Source of the DNA: Bacteroidales bacterium
GTDB lineage: Bacteria > Bacteroidota > Bacteroidia > Bacteroidales > UBA932
Reading direction: 5' to 3'
DNA length: 51,384 bases
Assembly (NCBI GenBank): GCA_022777585.1
Contig: JALFFZ010000164.1
Coordinates: 1-51,384, forward strand
Shown here: positions 7,771-16,921 of the stretch, one piece after another
Layout: each line of letters opens with the position of its first letter
How positions within the stretch are numbered: position 1 is the first letter of the stretch
Translations under genes and position numbers: made by a program
Notes under the pieces: generated by a model
What the model was told of the DNA's origin: nothing
What the model saw: the letters and a program-made list of their open reading frames with translations, nothing else
Databases searched by the model: none

Positions 7771-10430
7771 ATGACCTCAATATCACCGGCCTGAATCCAT
7801 CCCTGTCTTCCGTCGGAAAGGGAAATGTTGACCCATTTGCCTACGGAATCGAGAACGCCGACCTCGGTACCCTCGTGAAGCAGGAAGAGATCCTTTGATG
7901 ATTCCTCTGAAGGTGAACTCTTTACGGAAGATACCGGCTTCATCACCACGGCCGAGTCAGCCCTGCGGTAAACGTTTCTCTGCCATACGGAGAAACCGTA
8001 ACATCCGGCAGACAGCATTATCAGGACAATGGAGGAGTAGAATCCGGTCCGCCTCAGACCAACCCTAGGTCCGAGCAGGAAAAGAAGCAGCATTGCCAGA
8101 AAGGCGGCAAAAAGAACCAGTGACAGAATGGCCCAGGCATCGGAATTCATCAGATAGCTGATTTTCCTGGCCCAGGTCTTGAGAATGAACTCAGGCACCT
8201 CGTCAATCCTGTCCTGCACCATTGAGCGGGCAAATTCCAGATTGAAACGCGCATCGCTGAAGGAAGGGTCGATTCTCAGGGCTCTTTCGTAGTTAAGGAC
8301 AGCCCTTCCGATTTCAGCGGACTTGAAATACGCATTGCCCAGATTGTAATAAAGTTCGGCAGACTCCACACCTGCCCCCCTGAGAGATTCCCATGCATCA
8401 GCACTTTCCTCCCAACGACCGTCAGAGTATGCAGAAACGCCATTCTGCCAGAGCGAATCGAGGAGAGCATTCTGGTTCTCCGCCCTCATTACAGCGGGCA
8501 GGACAAGCATCAGGACGATGAGGGACATCGCCCCGTATGCAGTTTTCTTATGTGACTTCATTGTAGAATCAATGGATGAAATGATTCTTACGGCTTCATT
8601 GTAATGGGTGGTCATCGCCTCATTTCCCGAATCCGGAGAATACCTTGCATATTCGCAGGCATCCACGAGAGAGATGTACGAATCTACAAGGTCCTGAGCC
8701 ACACCACCTTCGAGAAGGCGGGAGGAGATGTTTTCCTTGTTCAGGTCCTCGACACCGATGTTCAGCTTGTCAGATATGTAGCCGAGCAGGGCCTTGTGCA
8801 ATTCTTCATAAAATGCCGCACCGAGATTCTGCCTGAGATAGCCTGAGGCCGTCTTGAGCCTTGCCAGAGCCATCTTGGTGGCACGCCTTGTCCTGGTGCC
8901 GGCAACATCGGCCTTCCTTGCAGCCATACCCCTGAACACCAGCCAGGCAGCAACGGCCGCAAGGCTGAGGAGAACGAATGCCAGCCAGAATCCAAGGCTG
9001 TTCACAATGAATGTCCGGCCGAATGAATACTTGGGCAAATCCCTGACTATGAACCTGATATCCTCTCCGAGATTCTTCACGTCCTTCCTCTCGGCCGAAG
9101 GGGTCTGGACTGCCTGCCCCTCCTGACTCTGCACACTGCCTTTCTCCACAGAAAGTTCCAGGGCATCGGAACTGATTGTCACGTATTTACCCGCATTGAC
9201 ATCATAATATGAATACATGACAGGACCTATGGTGAAGTCGCCGTGACTTCTCGGAATGAACGGATATTCGAATACCCGGCTTCCTGTGGTACCGCCCGTA
9301 CTCTTGTCGGCATTGGTAGTGGACTTGACATCGTAAACCTCGAAATCAGGCGGGAACTTCAGCTCCGGAGCCTCAAGCAGGGAGAGATTCCCCCTTCCTG
9401 AAACTGTTACGATGAGGGATCCGGCCTCGTGGGCCTTGAGCTCATTCTTCGAAAGGCTGGCAGAAATTCTGAACTGGCCGACTCCCCCGCCGAAGCCTGC
9501 CGGGGCGCCAGCCGGCAATTCCCTGACATTGACCGTGACCGGTCTGGAATTTATGCGCTTGCGGACGGTAGTATAGCCGTCGTCGAAGAAACTGTCAAAT
9601 ATGCTGTTACCCGTCCTCGAGGCAGTCCTGACATTGACAAGGCAGATAAGCTCGGCAGGCTCGATGGTGAGCTTGCCTGTCTGCTGGGGAATGAGCACAT
9701 AGCGTCTGAGCAGGGCTGAATTGTACAGCTGGCCTCCTACATCCTCCCTCTCGAACTCAATATTGGTCGGAGCCGCCGTCTCCTGGCTCCAGAAGCCGTT
9801 GAATGAAGGGAATCTCGCACCCTCGAAACCCGCAATCCCCACTCTCTGATATAGCTTCAGCTCGGCCGTAACAGGCTCACCCAGAACTACATCAGTACGG
9901 CTGAGCTTGAGGCTGAGATACAGGTCATCCGATGAAATGGAACCCGTCGTCTGGCTGCCACCTCCAGAGGAAGCAGAGCCGGAAGACTGCTGGCTTGACG
10001 TAGATGAACCCTGTTCCAGAACCTTTACCGATTTCGGGGAGGAAGCCGCCTCCTTGTTCTTGAACTTGGCGACCGCTGAAGGTATGACACACTGCCCCGT
10101 CCTTTTAGGCCGGAGAATGTAGATATAAGTGAATTGCGATGACTTTGTGCGCTTGCCGTTCACAATGGAAACGCTGGTGGAAGAGCCCTGCTGAGGTCCC
10201 CATACCAGGTCGAAATCCTCTCCCTTGTCCCAAATGAACTCCGTCGGTCTGTCCTCACCTTCAATGATGAATGTAACATTGAACTGTTCATCCGCTCCCA
10301 CGATATTCGGAGCCTCCACCTTGATGGAGGCCTGGGCAAAGGCCGGCACAGTCACCGGCATCAATGCGAAAAATACGAAAGACAGCAGCCCTGCCTTCAA
10401 CAATGCCAATATTCGATTTTTCCTATCCAT
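7767..10430 (-). CDS. batD: BatD-BatE fusion protein
   Basis: Encodes 887 residues that correspond to two Bat proteins joined in one frame. Residues 1-32 are a signal peptide; 35-470 are the BatD (oxygen-tolerance family) beta-rich periplasmic region with a Ser/Gln/Gly linker at about 141-165; 478-500 is a membrane segment; 510-620 is the cytoplasmic helical tail (YISDKLNIGVEDL, CEYARYSPDSG). M624 (complement of 8559-8561) looks like an old BatE start: MKSHKKT, then a second signal-like hydrophobic stretch ending PAVMRA-EN at 650. TPR repeats follow (691-735), then two membrane helices (765-787 and 797-815) and an SH3-like end (845-887, HEGTEVGVLDSVGKWVNI). BatA-E form an inner-membrane complex tied to stress or oxygen tolerance in Bacteroides; its mechanism is unsettled. 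The gene starts 7 bases after batC. Confidence 0.88.
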   Translation of the reverse strand: MDRKNRILALLKAGLLSFVFFALMPVTVPAFAQASIKVEAPNIVGADEQFNVTFIIEGEDRPTEFIWDKGEDFDLVWGPQQGSSTSVSIVNGKRTKSSQFTYIYILRPKRTGQCVIPSAVAKFKNKEAASSPKSVKVLEQGSSTSSQQSSGSASSGGGSQTTGSISSDDLYLSLKLSRTDVVLGEPVTAELKLYQRVGIAGFEGARFPSFNGFWSQETAAPTNIEFEREDVGGQLYNSALLRRYVLIPQQTGKLTIEPAELICLVNVRTASRTGNSIFDSFFDDGYTTVRKRINSRPVTVNVRELPAGAPAGFGGGVGQFRISASLSKNELKAHEAGSLIVTVSGRGNLSLLEAPELKFPPDFEVYDVKSTTNADKSTGGTTGSRVFEYPFIPRSHGDFTIGPVMYSYYDVNAGKYVTISSDALELSVEKGSVQSQEGQAVQTPSAERKDVKNLGEDIRFIVRDLPKYSFGRTFIVNSLGFWLAFVLLSLAAVAAWLVFRGMAARKADVAGTRTRRATKMALARLKTASGYLRQNLGAAFYEELHKALLGYISDKLNIGVEDLNKENISSRLLEGGVAQDLVDSYISLVDACEYARYSPDSGNEAMTTHYNEAVRIISSIDSTMKSHKKTAYGAMSLIVLMLVLPAVMRAENQNALLDSLWQNGVSAYSDGRWEESADAWESLRGAGVESAELYYNLGNAYFKSAEIGRAVLNYERALRIDPSFSDARFNLEFARSMVQDRIDEVPEFILKTWARKISYLMNSDAWAILSLVLFAAFLAMLLLFLLGPRVGLRRTGFYSSIVLIMLSAGCYGFSVWQRNVYRRADSAVVMKPVSSVKSSPSEESSKDLFLLHEGTEVGVLDSVGKWVNISLSDGRQGWIQAGDIEVI

Positions 10431-10437
10431 AGTCCTT

Positions 10438-11196
10438 TCACCAGTTCTTTTCTTTCTGCCTTGACTTCAGGGCCTCGGCCTTCTCCTTGTTCACCTTGTC
10501 CTGTGTCTCTTTCTCCTTAGCCTGCATTGCCTTCAGCATCTGCTGGGCCTGTTGCGGTGAGATTTTTACAGGCTGAGGCTGATTCTGACCATCCCGGTTC
10601 TGTCCATCCTGATTATCCTGCTGATTCTGATCCTGATTATTCTGCTGATCCTGATTCTGATTATCCTGCTGGTCCTGATTCTGCTGCCGGTCGTCCTGGT
10701 TCTGCTGGTTCTGCTGATTTTCCTGGTTATCCTGGCCACCGCCTCCGCCATTCTGCTGCTGGTCCTCCAGCATTTTTTTGGCATAGATATAATTCTCCTT
10801 GGCCTGAAGATCCCCCGGATTCAGGAGAAGGGACTGCTTGAATGCATCCACGGCTGCGGCATAATCCTTCCTGGCCAGGGCAATGTCACCCGCATTGAAG
10901 AAATAGTCCGCCCCGTGCTCCGATGCCGGAGCCGCCTCCTTGACAGTCTCCATAATCTTTCCCGCCTCATCATAATGCTCCCCGCGGTACAGGACATTGG
11001 CGAGATTGTAATTGGCCGCGAATGACAGGGAGTCCTTCACCAGGGCCTTCCTGTATGAAATCTCGGCCTCCTTGTAGTTCTCCCTGCGAAACTGCCTGTT
11101 ACCCGAGCGGACCTCCTTCCGGTCAATCTGCGCTGACATCGCCACAGGCAGGGCAAGCAAGATCAATGTATATATCAACTTTCTCATATCCGGCAT
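10438..11196 (-). CDS. batC: BatC, TPR protein with Gln/Asn-rich tail
   Basis: Encodes about 252 residues: a signal peptide (MRKLIYTLILLALPVAMSA), TPR-type helices (SGNRQFRRENYKEAEISYRK, FNAGDIALARKDYAAAVDAF) and a long low-complexity tail dominated by Gln, Asn and Asp, ending in a charged KEKETQDKVNKEK helix. BatC is thought to be a periplasmic scaffold of the Bat complex. The open frame extends to 11241 but that would run into batB; the ATG at 11196 lies one base after the batB stop, and a second ATG at 11187 (MRKL) would place the signal peptide at the very N-terminus. Either is possible. Sits between batB and batD-batE, the standard order. Confidence 0.87.
   Translation of the reverse strand: MPDMRKLIYTLILLALPVAMSAQIDRKEVRSGNRQFRRENYKEAEISYRKALVKDSLSFAANYNLANVLYRGEHYDEAGKIMETVKEAAPASEHGADYFFNAGDIALARKDYAAAVDAFKQSLLLNPGDLQAKENYIYAKKMLEDQQQNGGGGGQDNQENQQNQQNQDDRQQNQDQQDNQNQDQQNNQDQNQQDNQDGQNRDGQNQPQPVKISPQQAQQMLKAMQAKEKETQDKVNKEKAEALKSRQKEKNW
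10570..10762. repeat. Low-complexity Gln/Asn/Asp-coding repeat within batC
   Basis: The plus strand shows dense near-repeats of ctgattctgatc, ctgattatcctg and ctggttctg units. Read on the coding strand they give irregular NQDQQ/NQQ/NQDG blocks. This is a slippage-prone internal repeat, not a CRISPR: units are about 12-15 bases, imperfect and without spacers. Confidence 0.75.
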
Positions 11197-11197
11197 T

Positions 11198-12202
11198 TTA
11201 TCTGTCGAAAAGATTCCTGAGAACCTTTCTTTCACCGACAAGCATCTGAACTACAAAAAGAACCAGGGCAATGGCGAAGAAATACATATACTGCTCGTCA
11301 TATTCCTCGAAGACAATGGAGTTGAACTCCTCCTGGTCCAGTCTCTTGATTTCTGAAACAATAGGGTTCAGGCCGAATTCCTCATTTCCGGCACGGACGT
11401 ATGCCCCGTCTCCTGCCCTTGCGACATCCTTCAGGACCCCCTCATCCAGACGGGTGACCACAATCTCCCCATTGGAATCCTTCAGAAGACCGCCTGCCAC
11501 CGGAATAGGCTGGCCCTCAGGCGAACCCACACCGATGGTGAACACCCTGATTCCCATTTCCGCAGCCTGCTTCGCGGCCTCGACCGGATCGTCCTCGTGG
11601 TTCTCTCCATCAGTAATGACAATGATGGCCCGGCTTCTCTCGCTCTGCGCGCTGAAACTCCTGATACAAGTACTTATGGCATCACCGATTGCCGTACCCT
11701 GAACCGGGACAGACTCCGTGGAAATGCTGCCGAGGAACATCTTGGCAGAGACATAATCCGTCGTAATCGGCAGCTGGACGAATGAAGTCCCGGCAAACAG
11801 GACCAGACCGATTCTGTCCCCGTCCAGCTTGTCCACAAGCCTTGATATCGCAAGCTTCGCCCTATCGAGACGGCAAGGGGTATAATCCTTGGCCAGCATT
11901 GAATTGGACACATCCAGAGCAATCATCACCTCCGCTCCCCTGCTCTTGTGCTCCTTGAGCTTGGCCCCGATCTGAGGCCTGGCCATTCCAATTACAAAGA
12001 AGAAGAACGCTGTCACGAAAAGGATGGCACGGATCCATCCCTTGGCTCCTGAATAGGACGGCATCAGTCTTCTGACCAGCTCCTCATCCCCGAAACGGCG
12101 GATTTTCTTCTTGCGCAAACACCTGACAAGCCCGTAGAGAGCCAGGAATACCGGCACCAGGACGAGCAGTAGAAGATATTGTGACTGAGCAAAATATATC
12201 AT
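11198..12202 (-). CDS. batB: BatB, von Willebrand factor A domain membrane protein
   Basis: Encodes 334 residues. Hydrophobic segments at about 7-27 and 58-74 flank the basic stretch RCLRKKKIRR, and a third lies near the C-terminus (FFAIALVLFVVQMLV). Between them is a VWA domain with an intact metal-ion-dependent adhesion site: D97-V-S-N-S101, then the conserved Thr region (QGTAIGDAI) and VITDGENHEDD. VWA domains bind partner proteins through a bound divalent metal. Together with BatA this is one half of the tandem VWA pair in the Bat operon. Starts 11 bases after batA and ends one base before the batC start. Confidence 0.92.
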   Translation of the reverse strand: MIYFAQSQYLLLLVLVPVFLALYGLVRCLRKKKIRRFGDEELVRRLMPSYSGAKGWIRAILFVTAFFFFVIGMARPQIGAKLKEHKSRGAEVMIALDVSNSMLAKDYTPCRLDRAKLAISRLVDKLDGDRIGLVLFAGTSFVQLPITTDYVSAKMFLGSISTESVPVQGTAIGDAISTCIRSFSAQSERSRAIIVITDGENHEDDPVEAAKQAAEMGIRVFTIGVGSPEGQPIPVAGGLLKDSNGEIVVTRLDEGVLKDVARAGDGAYVRAGNEEFGLNPIVSEIKRLDQEEFNSIVFEEYDEQYMYFFAIALVLFVVQMLVGERKVLRNLFDR

Positions 12203-12213
12203 AGTATAACAGT

Positions 12214-13200
12214 CTAAGGAAGTTTCCTGAACAATGTAATAGAAAGAACAGCCTCAAGCAGAAGGCATATCAGCGCAATGAGGCCGAAACGCCCGTAAAG
12301 CTCCTTGTACACAGGGAAACTGTCAATGGTGGTACGGGCCTTCTCCATCTTGTTGATTTCACTGTAAATCTCGGAAAGTTTGGTATTGTCCGTAGCCCTG
12401 AAATATCTGCCGCCCGTAGTCTCGGCAATGTTCCTGAGCAGATCCTCGTCAATCTCCACCTCCACATTCTGCATTTCGACTCCCCAAGGAGTTATTACAG
12501 GATACGGAGCGGTACCATTGGCTCCAACTCCAATCGTGTAAACCCTTACCCCGTAAGTCTTTGCGATATCGGCGGCATTCTGCGGAGTAATCTCTCCGCA
12601 ATTGTTGACTCCGTCGGTCAGCAGGATCACCACCCTGCTCTTGGCATCAGAGCCCTGCATCCTGGCCACAGCCACGGCAAGACCGTTTCCGATAGCCGTA
12701 CCATCGTCAATGACTCCTGTCTCAATCTCCTTCATGAGGTTGATGAGGGTGGCCCTGTCCGTGGTCAGAGGGCATTGCGTGTAGCTCTCCCCGGCGAACA
12801 CCACGATTCCCATCCTGTCCGAAGGTCTCTGGGAAATGAACTCGATAGCTATGTCCTTGGCGGCGCTGATTCTGTCCGGAGTGAAGTCCCTTGCCAGCAT
12901 ACTGGTGGACACGTCCATCGCCAGCACAATGTCAATTCCCTCGGTATCAATCTTGTCCATCTGGGTGGATGACCTCGGGCGGGCGATGGCTACAATTATC
13001 ATCGACAGGGCCACTGTCCTGAGAATCATCGGGATATGTCTCAGCATACCTAAAACGGAAGGACCACCGGCAAGCCACGGGCCGATGCCAGAGACCCTCA
13101 GATGAGGCCGCCTGCCGACAATTTCCCTGTATATGTACAATATCACCAGCAATGCCGGAATCACCAGCAGCCAGAGCAGTTTGGGATTGTCAAAGAACAT
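12214..13200 (-). CDS. batA: BatA, von Willebrand factor A domain membrane protein
   Basis: Encodes 328 residues. Begins MFFDNPKLLWLLVIPALLVIL, the usual BatA N-terminal anchor; a second hydrophobic segment is at about 57-73 and a third at the C-terminus (FGLIALICLLLEAVLSITLF). The VWA domain carries an intact MIDAS, D96-V-S-T-S100, and LLTDGVNNCGEI. The start overlaps the upstream gene by 11 bases, suggesting translational coupling. The BatA/BatB pair is presumed to form the membrane core of the complex that the MoxR ATPase works on. Confidence 0.93.
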   Translation of the reverse strand: MFFDNPKLLWLLVIPALLVILYIYREIVGRRPHLRVSGIGPWLAGGPSVLGMLRHIPMILRTVALSMIIVAIARPRSSTQMDKIDTEGIDIVLAMDVSTSMLARDFTPDRISAAKDIAIEFISQRPSDRMGIVVFAGESYTQCPLTTDRATLINLMKEIETGVIDDGTAIGNGLAVAVARMQGSDAKSRVVILLTDGVNNCGEITPQNAADIAKTYGVRVYTIGVGANGTAPYPVITPWGVEMQNVEVEIDEDLLRNIAETTGGRYFRATDNTKLSEIYSEINKMEKARTTIDSFPVYKELYGRFGLIALICLLLEAVLSITLFRKLP

Positions 13201-14176
13201 CTTCGCCCTCCTTTTCTTCTACCTTTTCCTCTTCCTTCCAGGTGGCGGTCACGAAACGCACAGCCGCCGGAACCGCCTTTACATTCTCCTCATCGGAAAC
13301 CGTCATCTTGGCGAACTTCACGAGGTCCGAAGTCAGGAAAAGTTCCTTGGTCTCATCCATGAGTTCCGGAGCTATTCCGCTGTCCTTAAGCCCGTCGAAG
13401 ATTTCCGCGGTGGTCATCTCCATTGCCCCTATTCCGAATCTGCCCGCCATGTACTCGCGGAGCACATCCGTGATACCGCTGTAGAACTGCTTCTGCTTCT
13501 CGGGAGCCCAGAGCTTGTTGCCCCTGTACCTGTCCAGCTTTCGCAGGGCTACAATGTAAGGAGGATCCTTGACCACGCCTTCCCCGCTGAGCCTGCGGCG
13601 CCTTCTGACAATGAGCCAGACTATGAGGGCAATGATGCCGGCGGCAATGAGCAGAATACCGACATAGAATGCTGCTTCCTTGAATGTCACCGGATAACGG
13701 ATCTGCCCCTTGATGTCGTGAGGCTTGAATGCAGCCGTATCCACGGGCATGGTCCTGACATCCAGTTCCAGGCCTTTGAATATGAGGGTATCGACTTGTC
13801 CATCAGGAAGTTTCCTCACCACAGGAATGTCCGGGAGCTTATACAGCCCCTCCTCAAAAGCGGCCAGGACTACGCTGGCCTCAATATCCATGAGGCCGGC
13901 CTTCTTCTTCACCCCCAATGTATCAAGCTGCCAGGTCCTCACCACCATCAGGCTGTCGGCATTGTCCTCCTTCCATTCAGGCAACATAAGACCGCTTCCA
14001 TCCGGCAGAGCCTCAAGCCTGAATCCGTACCTGATCTGGTCGGCAATCAGCACGGAATCCCTCTTCTGGAGCTGCTGGAGAAATGCGTCTCCCGCATCCA
14101 CCGGTCCCGGAGCCGAAGCCAGGGACGGCAGTGAAAGGGCGAGCAAGGCCAAGATTATGATAATTCTGTCTTTCAT
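13190..14176 (-). CDS. DUF4381-like membrane protein of the Bat operon
   Basis: Encodes 328 residues: a signal peptide (MKDRIIIILALLALSLPSLASA), a beta-rich periplasmic region to about residue 165, one membrane helix (FYVGILLIAAGIIALIVWLIV) followed by RRRRR, and a cytoplasmic domain with YIVALRKLDRYRGNKLW, TDVLREYMAGRFGIGAMEMTT and FLTSDLVKFAKM. The cytoplasmic part resembles DUF4381 proteins that sit between DUF58 and VWA genes in MoxR operons. It overlaps the DUF58 gene by 4 bases and batA by 11. No enzymatic motif is visible; role is inferred from position as an accessory of the MoxR/Bat complex. Confidence 0.78.
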   Translation of the reverse strand: MKDRIIIILALLALSLPSLASAPGPVDAGDAFLQQLQKRDSVLIADQIRYGFRLEALPDGSGLMLPEWKEDNADSLMVVRTWQLDTLGVKKKAGLMDIEASVVLAAFEEGLYKLPDIPVVRKLPDGQVDTLIFKGLELDVRTMPVDTAAFKPHDIKGQIRYPVTFKEAAFYVGILLIAAGIIALIVWLIVRRRRRLSGEGVVKDPPYIVALRKLDRYRGNKLWAPEKQKQFYSGITDVLREYMAGRFGIGAMEMTTAEIFDGLKDSGIAPELMDETKELFLTSDLVKFAKMTVSDEENVKAVPAAVRFVTATWKEEEKVEEKEGEDVL

Positions 14177-15066
14177 CGTTTTCCAAAAAACGCCATGAGA
14201 CCACGGACATAATCCGAGCCTGTGGCGATTTCCACATTGTCAATATGATATCTGCGCATAAGTTTCAATGCGGCAGTGTCAGAAGCTGTGACGGCAGCTG
14301 CATACTTCTCCCTGACCTTGCGGCTGGAGGTGTTGACCCAGGCAGTCTGCCCGGTCTCGCTGTCCTTGACATTGACAAGCCCGACATCCGGAATCGTCCT
14401 GTCCCTCTGGTCGTAAACCTTTATTACAGAGAGGTCGTGCCTGTTGACCGCCACCTTGATGGCATCCTCATAACGGGGATTGCCCTCGTTGTCGAAGTCC
14501 ATCATATCCGAAAGGAGAAAGGCAGTGCATTTCTGCTTGATGGCATTGGTCAGATATCTCAGGGCGCCTCCAATATCGGTACCTGAGGACTCCGGGCGAA
14601 GTTCGAGAATCTCCCTTATGATGCGGAGCAGATGGCTCCTTCCCTTGCGCGGAGGAATGAATTTCTCGACCCTGTCGCTGAAGAAGAGGGCCCCGACCTT
14701 GTCATTGTTGATGATGGCGGAGAATGAGAGCACCGCGGCAATCTCGGCAATCATATCCCTCTTGGTCCCGCCCTGAGTTCCGAAGAAGCCGGAGCGGCTG
14801 ATGTCAATGAGAAGCATCACGGTCATCTCCCTCTCCTCCTCGAACACCTTGACGTAAGGGCTGCGCAGGCGGGCCGTAACATTCCAGTCCATATTGCGCA
14901 CATCATCCCCGTACTGGTACTCCCTGACCTCACTGAAAGCCATTCCACGTCCCTTGAACGCGGAATGATACTCCCCTGCGAAAATCTGGTGGGAGAGGGC
15001 CTTGGTCCTGATCTCGATTTTCCGGACCTTCTTCAGAAGCTCGGATGCGCTGGTATTGGAATCCAT
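14173..15066 (-). CDS. DUF58 (VWA-like) protein
   Basis: Encodes 297 residues from MDSNTSASELLKKVRK. The DUF58 signature is clear: HSAFKGRGMAFSEVREYQYGDDVRNMDWNVTAR, followed by a degenerate VWA fold with LLIDISRSGFFG. DUF58 proteins accompany MoxR ATPases and are thought to recruit or present substrates; no catalytic activity is known. The open frame extends to 15090, which would overlap the moxR 3' end by 11 bases, and the extra residues MFRKQSFT are not conserved-looking, so I use the ATG at 15066. The stop overlaps the next gene by 4 bases (ATGA). Confidence 0.9.
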   Translation of the reverse strand: MDSNTSASELLKKVRKIEIRTKALSHQIFAGEYHSAFKGRGMAFSEVREYQYGDDVRNMDWNVTARLRSPYVKVFEEEREMTVMLLIDISRSGFFGTQGGTKRDMIAEIAAVLSFSAIINNDKVGALFFSDRVEKFIPPRKGRSHLLRIIREILELRPESSGTDIGGALRYLTNAIKQKCTAFLLSDMMDFDNEGNPRYEDAIKVAVNRHDLSVIKVYDQRDRTIPDVGLVNVKDSETGQTAWVNTSSRKVREKYAAAVTASDTAALKLMRRYHIDNVEIATGSDYVRGLMAFFGKR

Positions 15067-15079
15067 TGTAAAAGATTGC

Positions 15080-16072
15080 TTACGGAACAATGACTGCGTT
15101 GAGAACCTGGGAAATGATGTTCTCCGTCGTAATATTCTCAGCCTCCGCCTCGTATGTCAGGCCTATACGGTGACGGAGCACCTCATTGCAGACTGCGCGC
15201 ACATCCTCAGGAATCACATATCCCCTTCTCTTGATGAAGGCGTAGGCCTTGGCAGCCATTGAGAGCGATATGCTGGCACGAGGGGATGCACCGTAAGAAA
15301 TCAGTCCTGAAAGGGACTTGAGACTGTAGTCCTCAGGTGTCCTGGTAGCATATACGATGTCCACGATGTATCTTTCGATTTTCTCGTCCATATACACATC
15401 CCTTACCACCTGGCGGGCCCTGACAATATCCTCGGGGGACACGACAGGCTGGGCCTTCGGGAACTCCCCGGAATTGTTCATCCTGATAATCTGCTTCTCC
15501 TCCTCCTTTTTCGGATAGGATACCACCACCTTGAGCATGAAACGGTCCACCTGGGCCTCAGGAAGAGGATATGTACCCTCCTGCTCTATCGGGTTCTGGG
15601 TCGCCATCACGAGGAAAGGCTCAGGAAGCTTGAATGTCTCCTCGCCGATGGTCACCTGACGCTCCTGCATTGCCTCGAGCAGGGCTGACTGCACCTTGGC
15701 CGGAGACCTGTTGATCTCATCCGCAAGCACGAAATTGGCGAAGATCGGTCCCTTGTGCACCTCGAACTGCTCATTCTTCTGGGAGTATATCAATGTTCCC
15801 AGCACATCGGCAGGCAGGAGGTCAGGAGTAAACTGGATTCTGCTGAACTTGGCGTTGACCGCCTGAGACAAGGTATTGATTGCCAACGTCTTGGCCAATC
15901 CAGGCACACCTTCGAGGAGAATGTGTCCATTGGCCAGAAGGCCTATGAGGAGGTTCTCCACCAGCTGTTTCTGGCCGACAATGACCTTGCCCATCTCAAG
16001 GGATAGCAGGTCCACGAAGGAACTCTCCCTCTGGATCCTGTCATTGAGTTCTTTTATATTCACACTGTCCAT
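15080..16072 (-). CDS. MoxR-family AAA+ ATPase
   Basis: Encodes 330 residues. Walker A is GVPGLAKT (55-62), Walker B VLADE (115-119), sensor 1 MATQNP, and the arginine-containing VDRFMLKVVV follows; the C-terminal lid has SPRASISLSMAAKAYA. MoxR ATPases act as chaperone-like machines that insert cofactors or remodel VWA partners. It is the first gene of the minus-strand Bat run and is divergent from truA, with 75 bases between them. I found no exact TAnnTTTG element for this gene in that gap. Confidence 0.94.
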   Translation of the reverse strand: MDSVNIKELNDRIQRESSFVDLLSLEMGKVIVGQKQLVENLLIGLLANGHILLEGVPGLAKTLAINTLSQAVNAKFSRIQFTPDLLPADVLGTLIYSQKNEQFEVHKGPIFANFVLADEINRSPAKVQSALLEAMQERQVTIGEETFKLPEPFLVMATQNPIEQEGTYPLPEAQVDRFMLKVVVSYPKKEEEKQIIRMNNSGEFPKAQPVVSPEDIVRARQVVRDVYMDEKIERYIVDIVYATRTPEDYSLKSLSGLISYGASPRASISLSMAAKAYAFIKRRGYVIPEDVRAVCNEVLRHRIGLTYEAEAENITTENIISQVLNAVIVP

Positions 16073-16096
16073 TACTGAATATTATTTAATTTCATT

Positions 16097-16104
16097 TATC
16101 TTTG
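16097..16104 (+). promoter_or_regulatory. Bacteroidetes -7 promoter element for truA
   Basis: TATCTTTG matches TAnnTTTG exactly and lies 43 bases upstream of the truA ATG. No convincing -33 TTTG at 19-20 bases. Confidence 0.55.
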
Positions 16105-16147
16105 CATCCCAACATCAAACCCGCGACGTCACATACACATTCAAGCC

Positions 16148-16921
16148 ATGCGATTCATCATACGTCTCTCATACAACGGCGCCGGCTTTCACGGCTGGCA
16201 GATCCAACCCCATGACCCGACTGTCCAGGAACATATCGAAAAGGCCCTTTCAATGCTCCTGAAGACTGAAATAACCATTACGGGAGCCGGAAGAACCGAT
16301 ACTGACGTCAATGCGGTCAATTATGTAGCACACTTCGACGCGCCCGTGATGACTGCCGCCGAGGCGGAAAAGGTCCGCTGCAAATTGAATGCCATCCTGC
16401 CTGCGGGAATAGCTGTACACGAAGTGTCCGGGGCAGATGACGATTTCCATTCCAGGTTCGACGCTTCGGAACGTGAATATAGGTATTTTCTCCATAGAAA
16501 AAAAGACCCTTTCATAGGAAACCATTCATATTTCTGCACTTATCCTTTGGACGTAGAGGTAATGAACCGTGCCTGCCGCTATCTCCTCGGGGAGCACGAT
16601 TTCAGCTGCTTCGAGAAGACAGGCGGAGGGAACAAGACCTCCATCTGCAATGTGAAACATGCGGCCTGGGAGCCATATATACCTGACCACGTGAGGCTTA
16701 TGGGGTTTCCAGCCGAAGATGGGGACTACCTGGTGTTCACAATCCGGGCGGACAGGTTCCTCAGGAATATGGTCAGGGCTGTGACAGGCACGCTAATTGA
16801 AATAGGACGCGGACGGAAACCCGCATCCTGGATGGAGGAACTTGTCAGGACAGGAACCAGGTCCGATGCAGGACAGTCCGTACCCGGTTCCCCTCTCTTC
16901 CTTGACAGCATAAAATATTGA
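16148..16921 (+). CDS. truA: tRNA pseudouridine synthase A
   Basis: Encodes 257 residues. TruA converts uridines 38-40 in the tRNA anticodon arm to pseudouridine. The catalytic Asp is D51 in AGRTDTDVNAVNYVAHF; the family lead-in YNGAGFHGWQ is at 9-18, with the later marks SEREYRYFL, HDFSCFEKTG and FLRNMVRAVTGTLIEIGRG. The usual GRTDxGVHA is here GRTDTDVNA, a variant that keeps the catalytic residue. Its stop overlaps the putative -33 region of exbB, so exbB probably has its own promoter. Confidence 0.95.
   Translation: MRFIIRLSYNGAGFHGWQIQPHDPTVQEHIEKALSMLLKTEITITGAGRTDTDVNAVNYVAHFDAPVMTAAEAEKVRCKLNAILPAGIAVHEVSGADDDFHSRFDASEREYRYFLHRKKDPFIGNHSYFCTYPLDVEVMNRACRYLLGEHDFSCFEKTGGGNKTSICNVKHAAWEPYIPDHVRLMGFPAEDGDYLVFTIRADRFLRNMVRAVTGTLIEIGRGRKPASWMEELVRTGTRSDAGQSVPGSPLFLDSIKY

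Noticed and set aside
10570..10762. Regular repeats resembling a CRISPR array
   Set aside because: Units are short, imperfect and have no unique spacers; they encode the Gln/Asn tail of BatC.
13133..14134. A 333-codon plus-strand frame across the batA/DUF4381-like junction
   Set aside because: Covered by two real minus-strand genes with signal peptides and coupling overlaps; no protein family visible.
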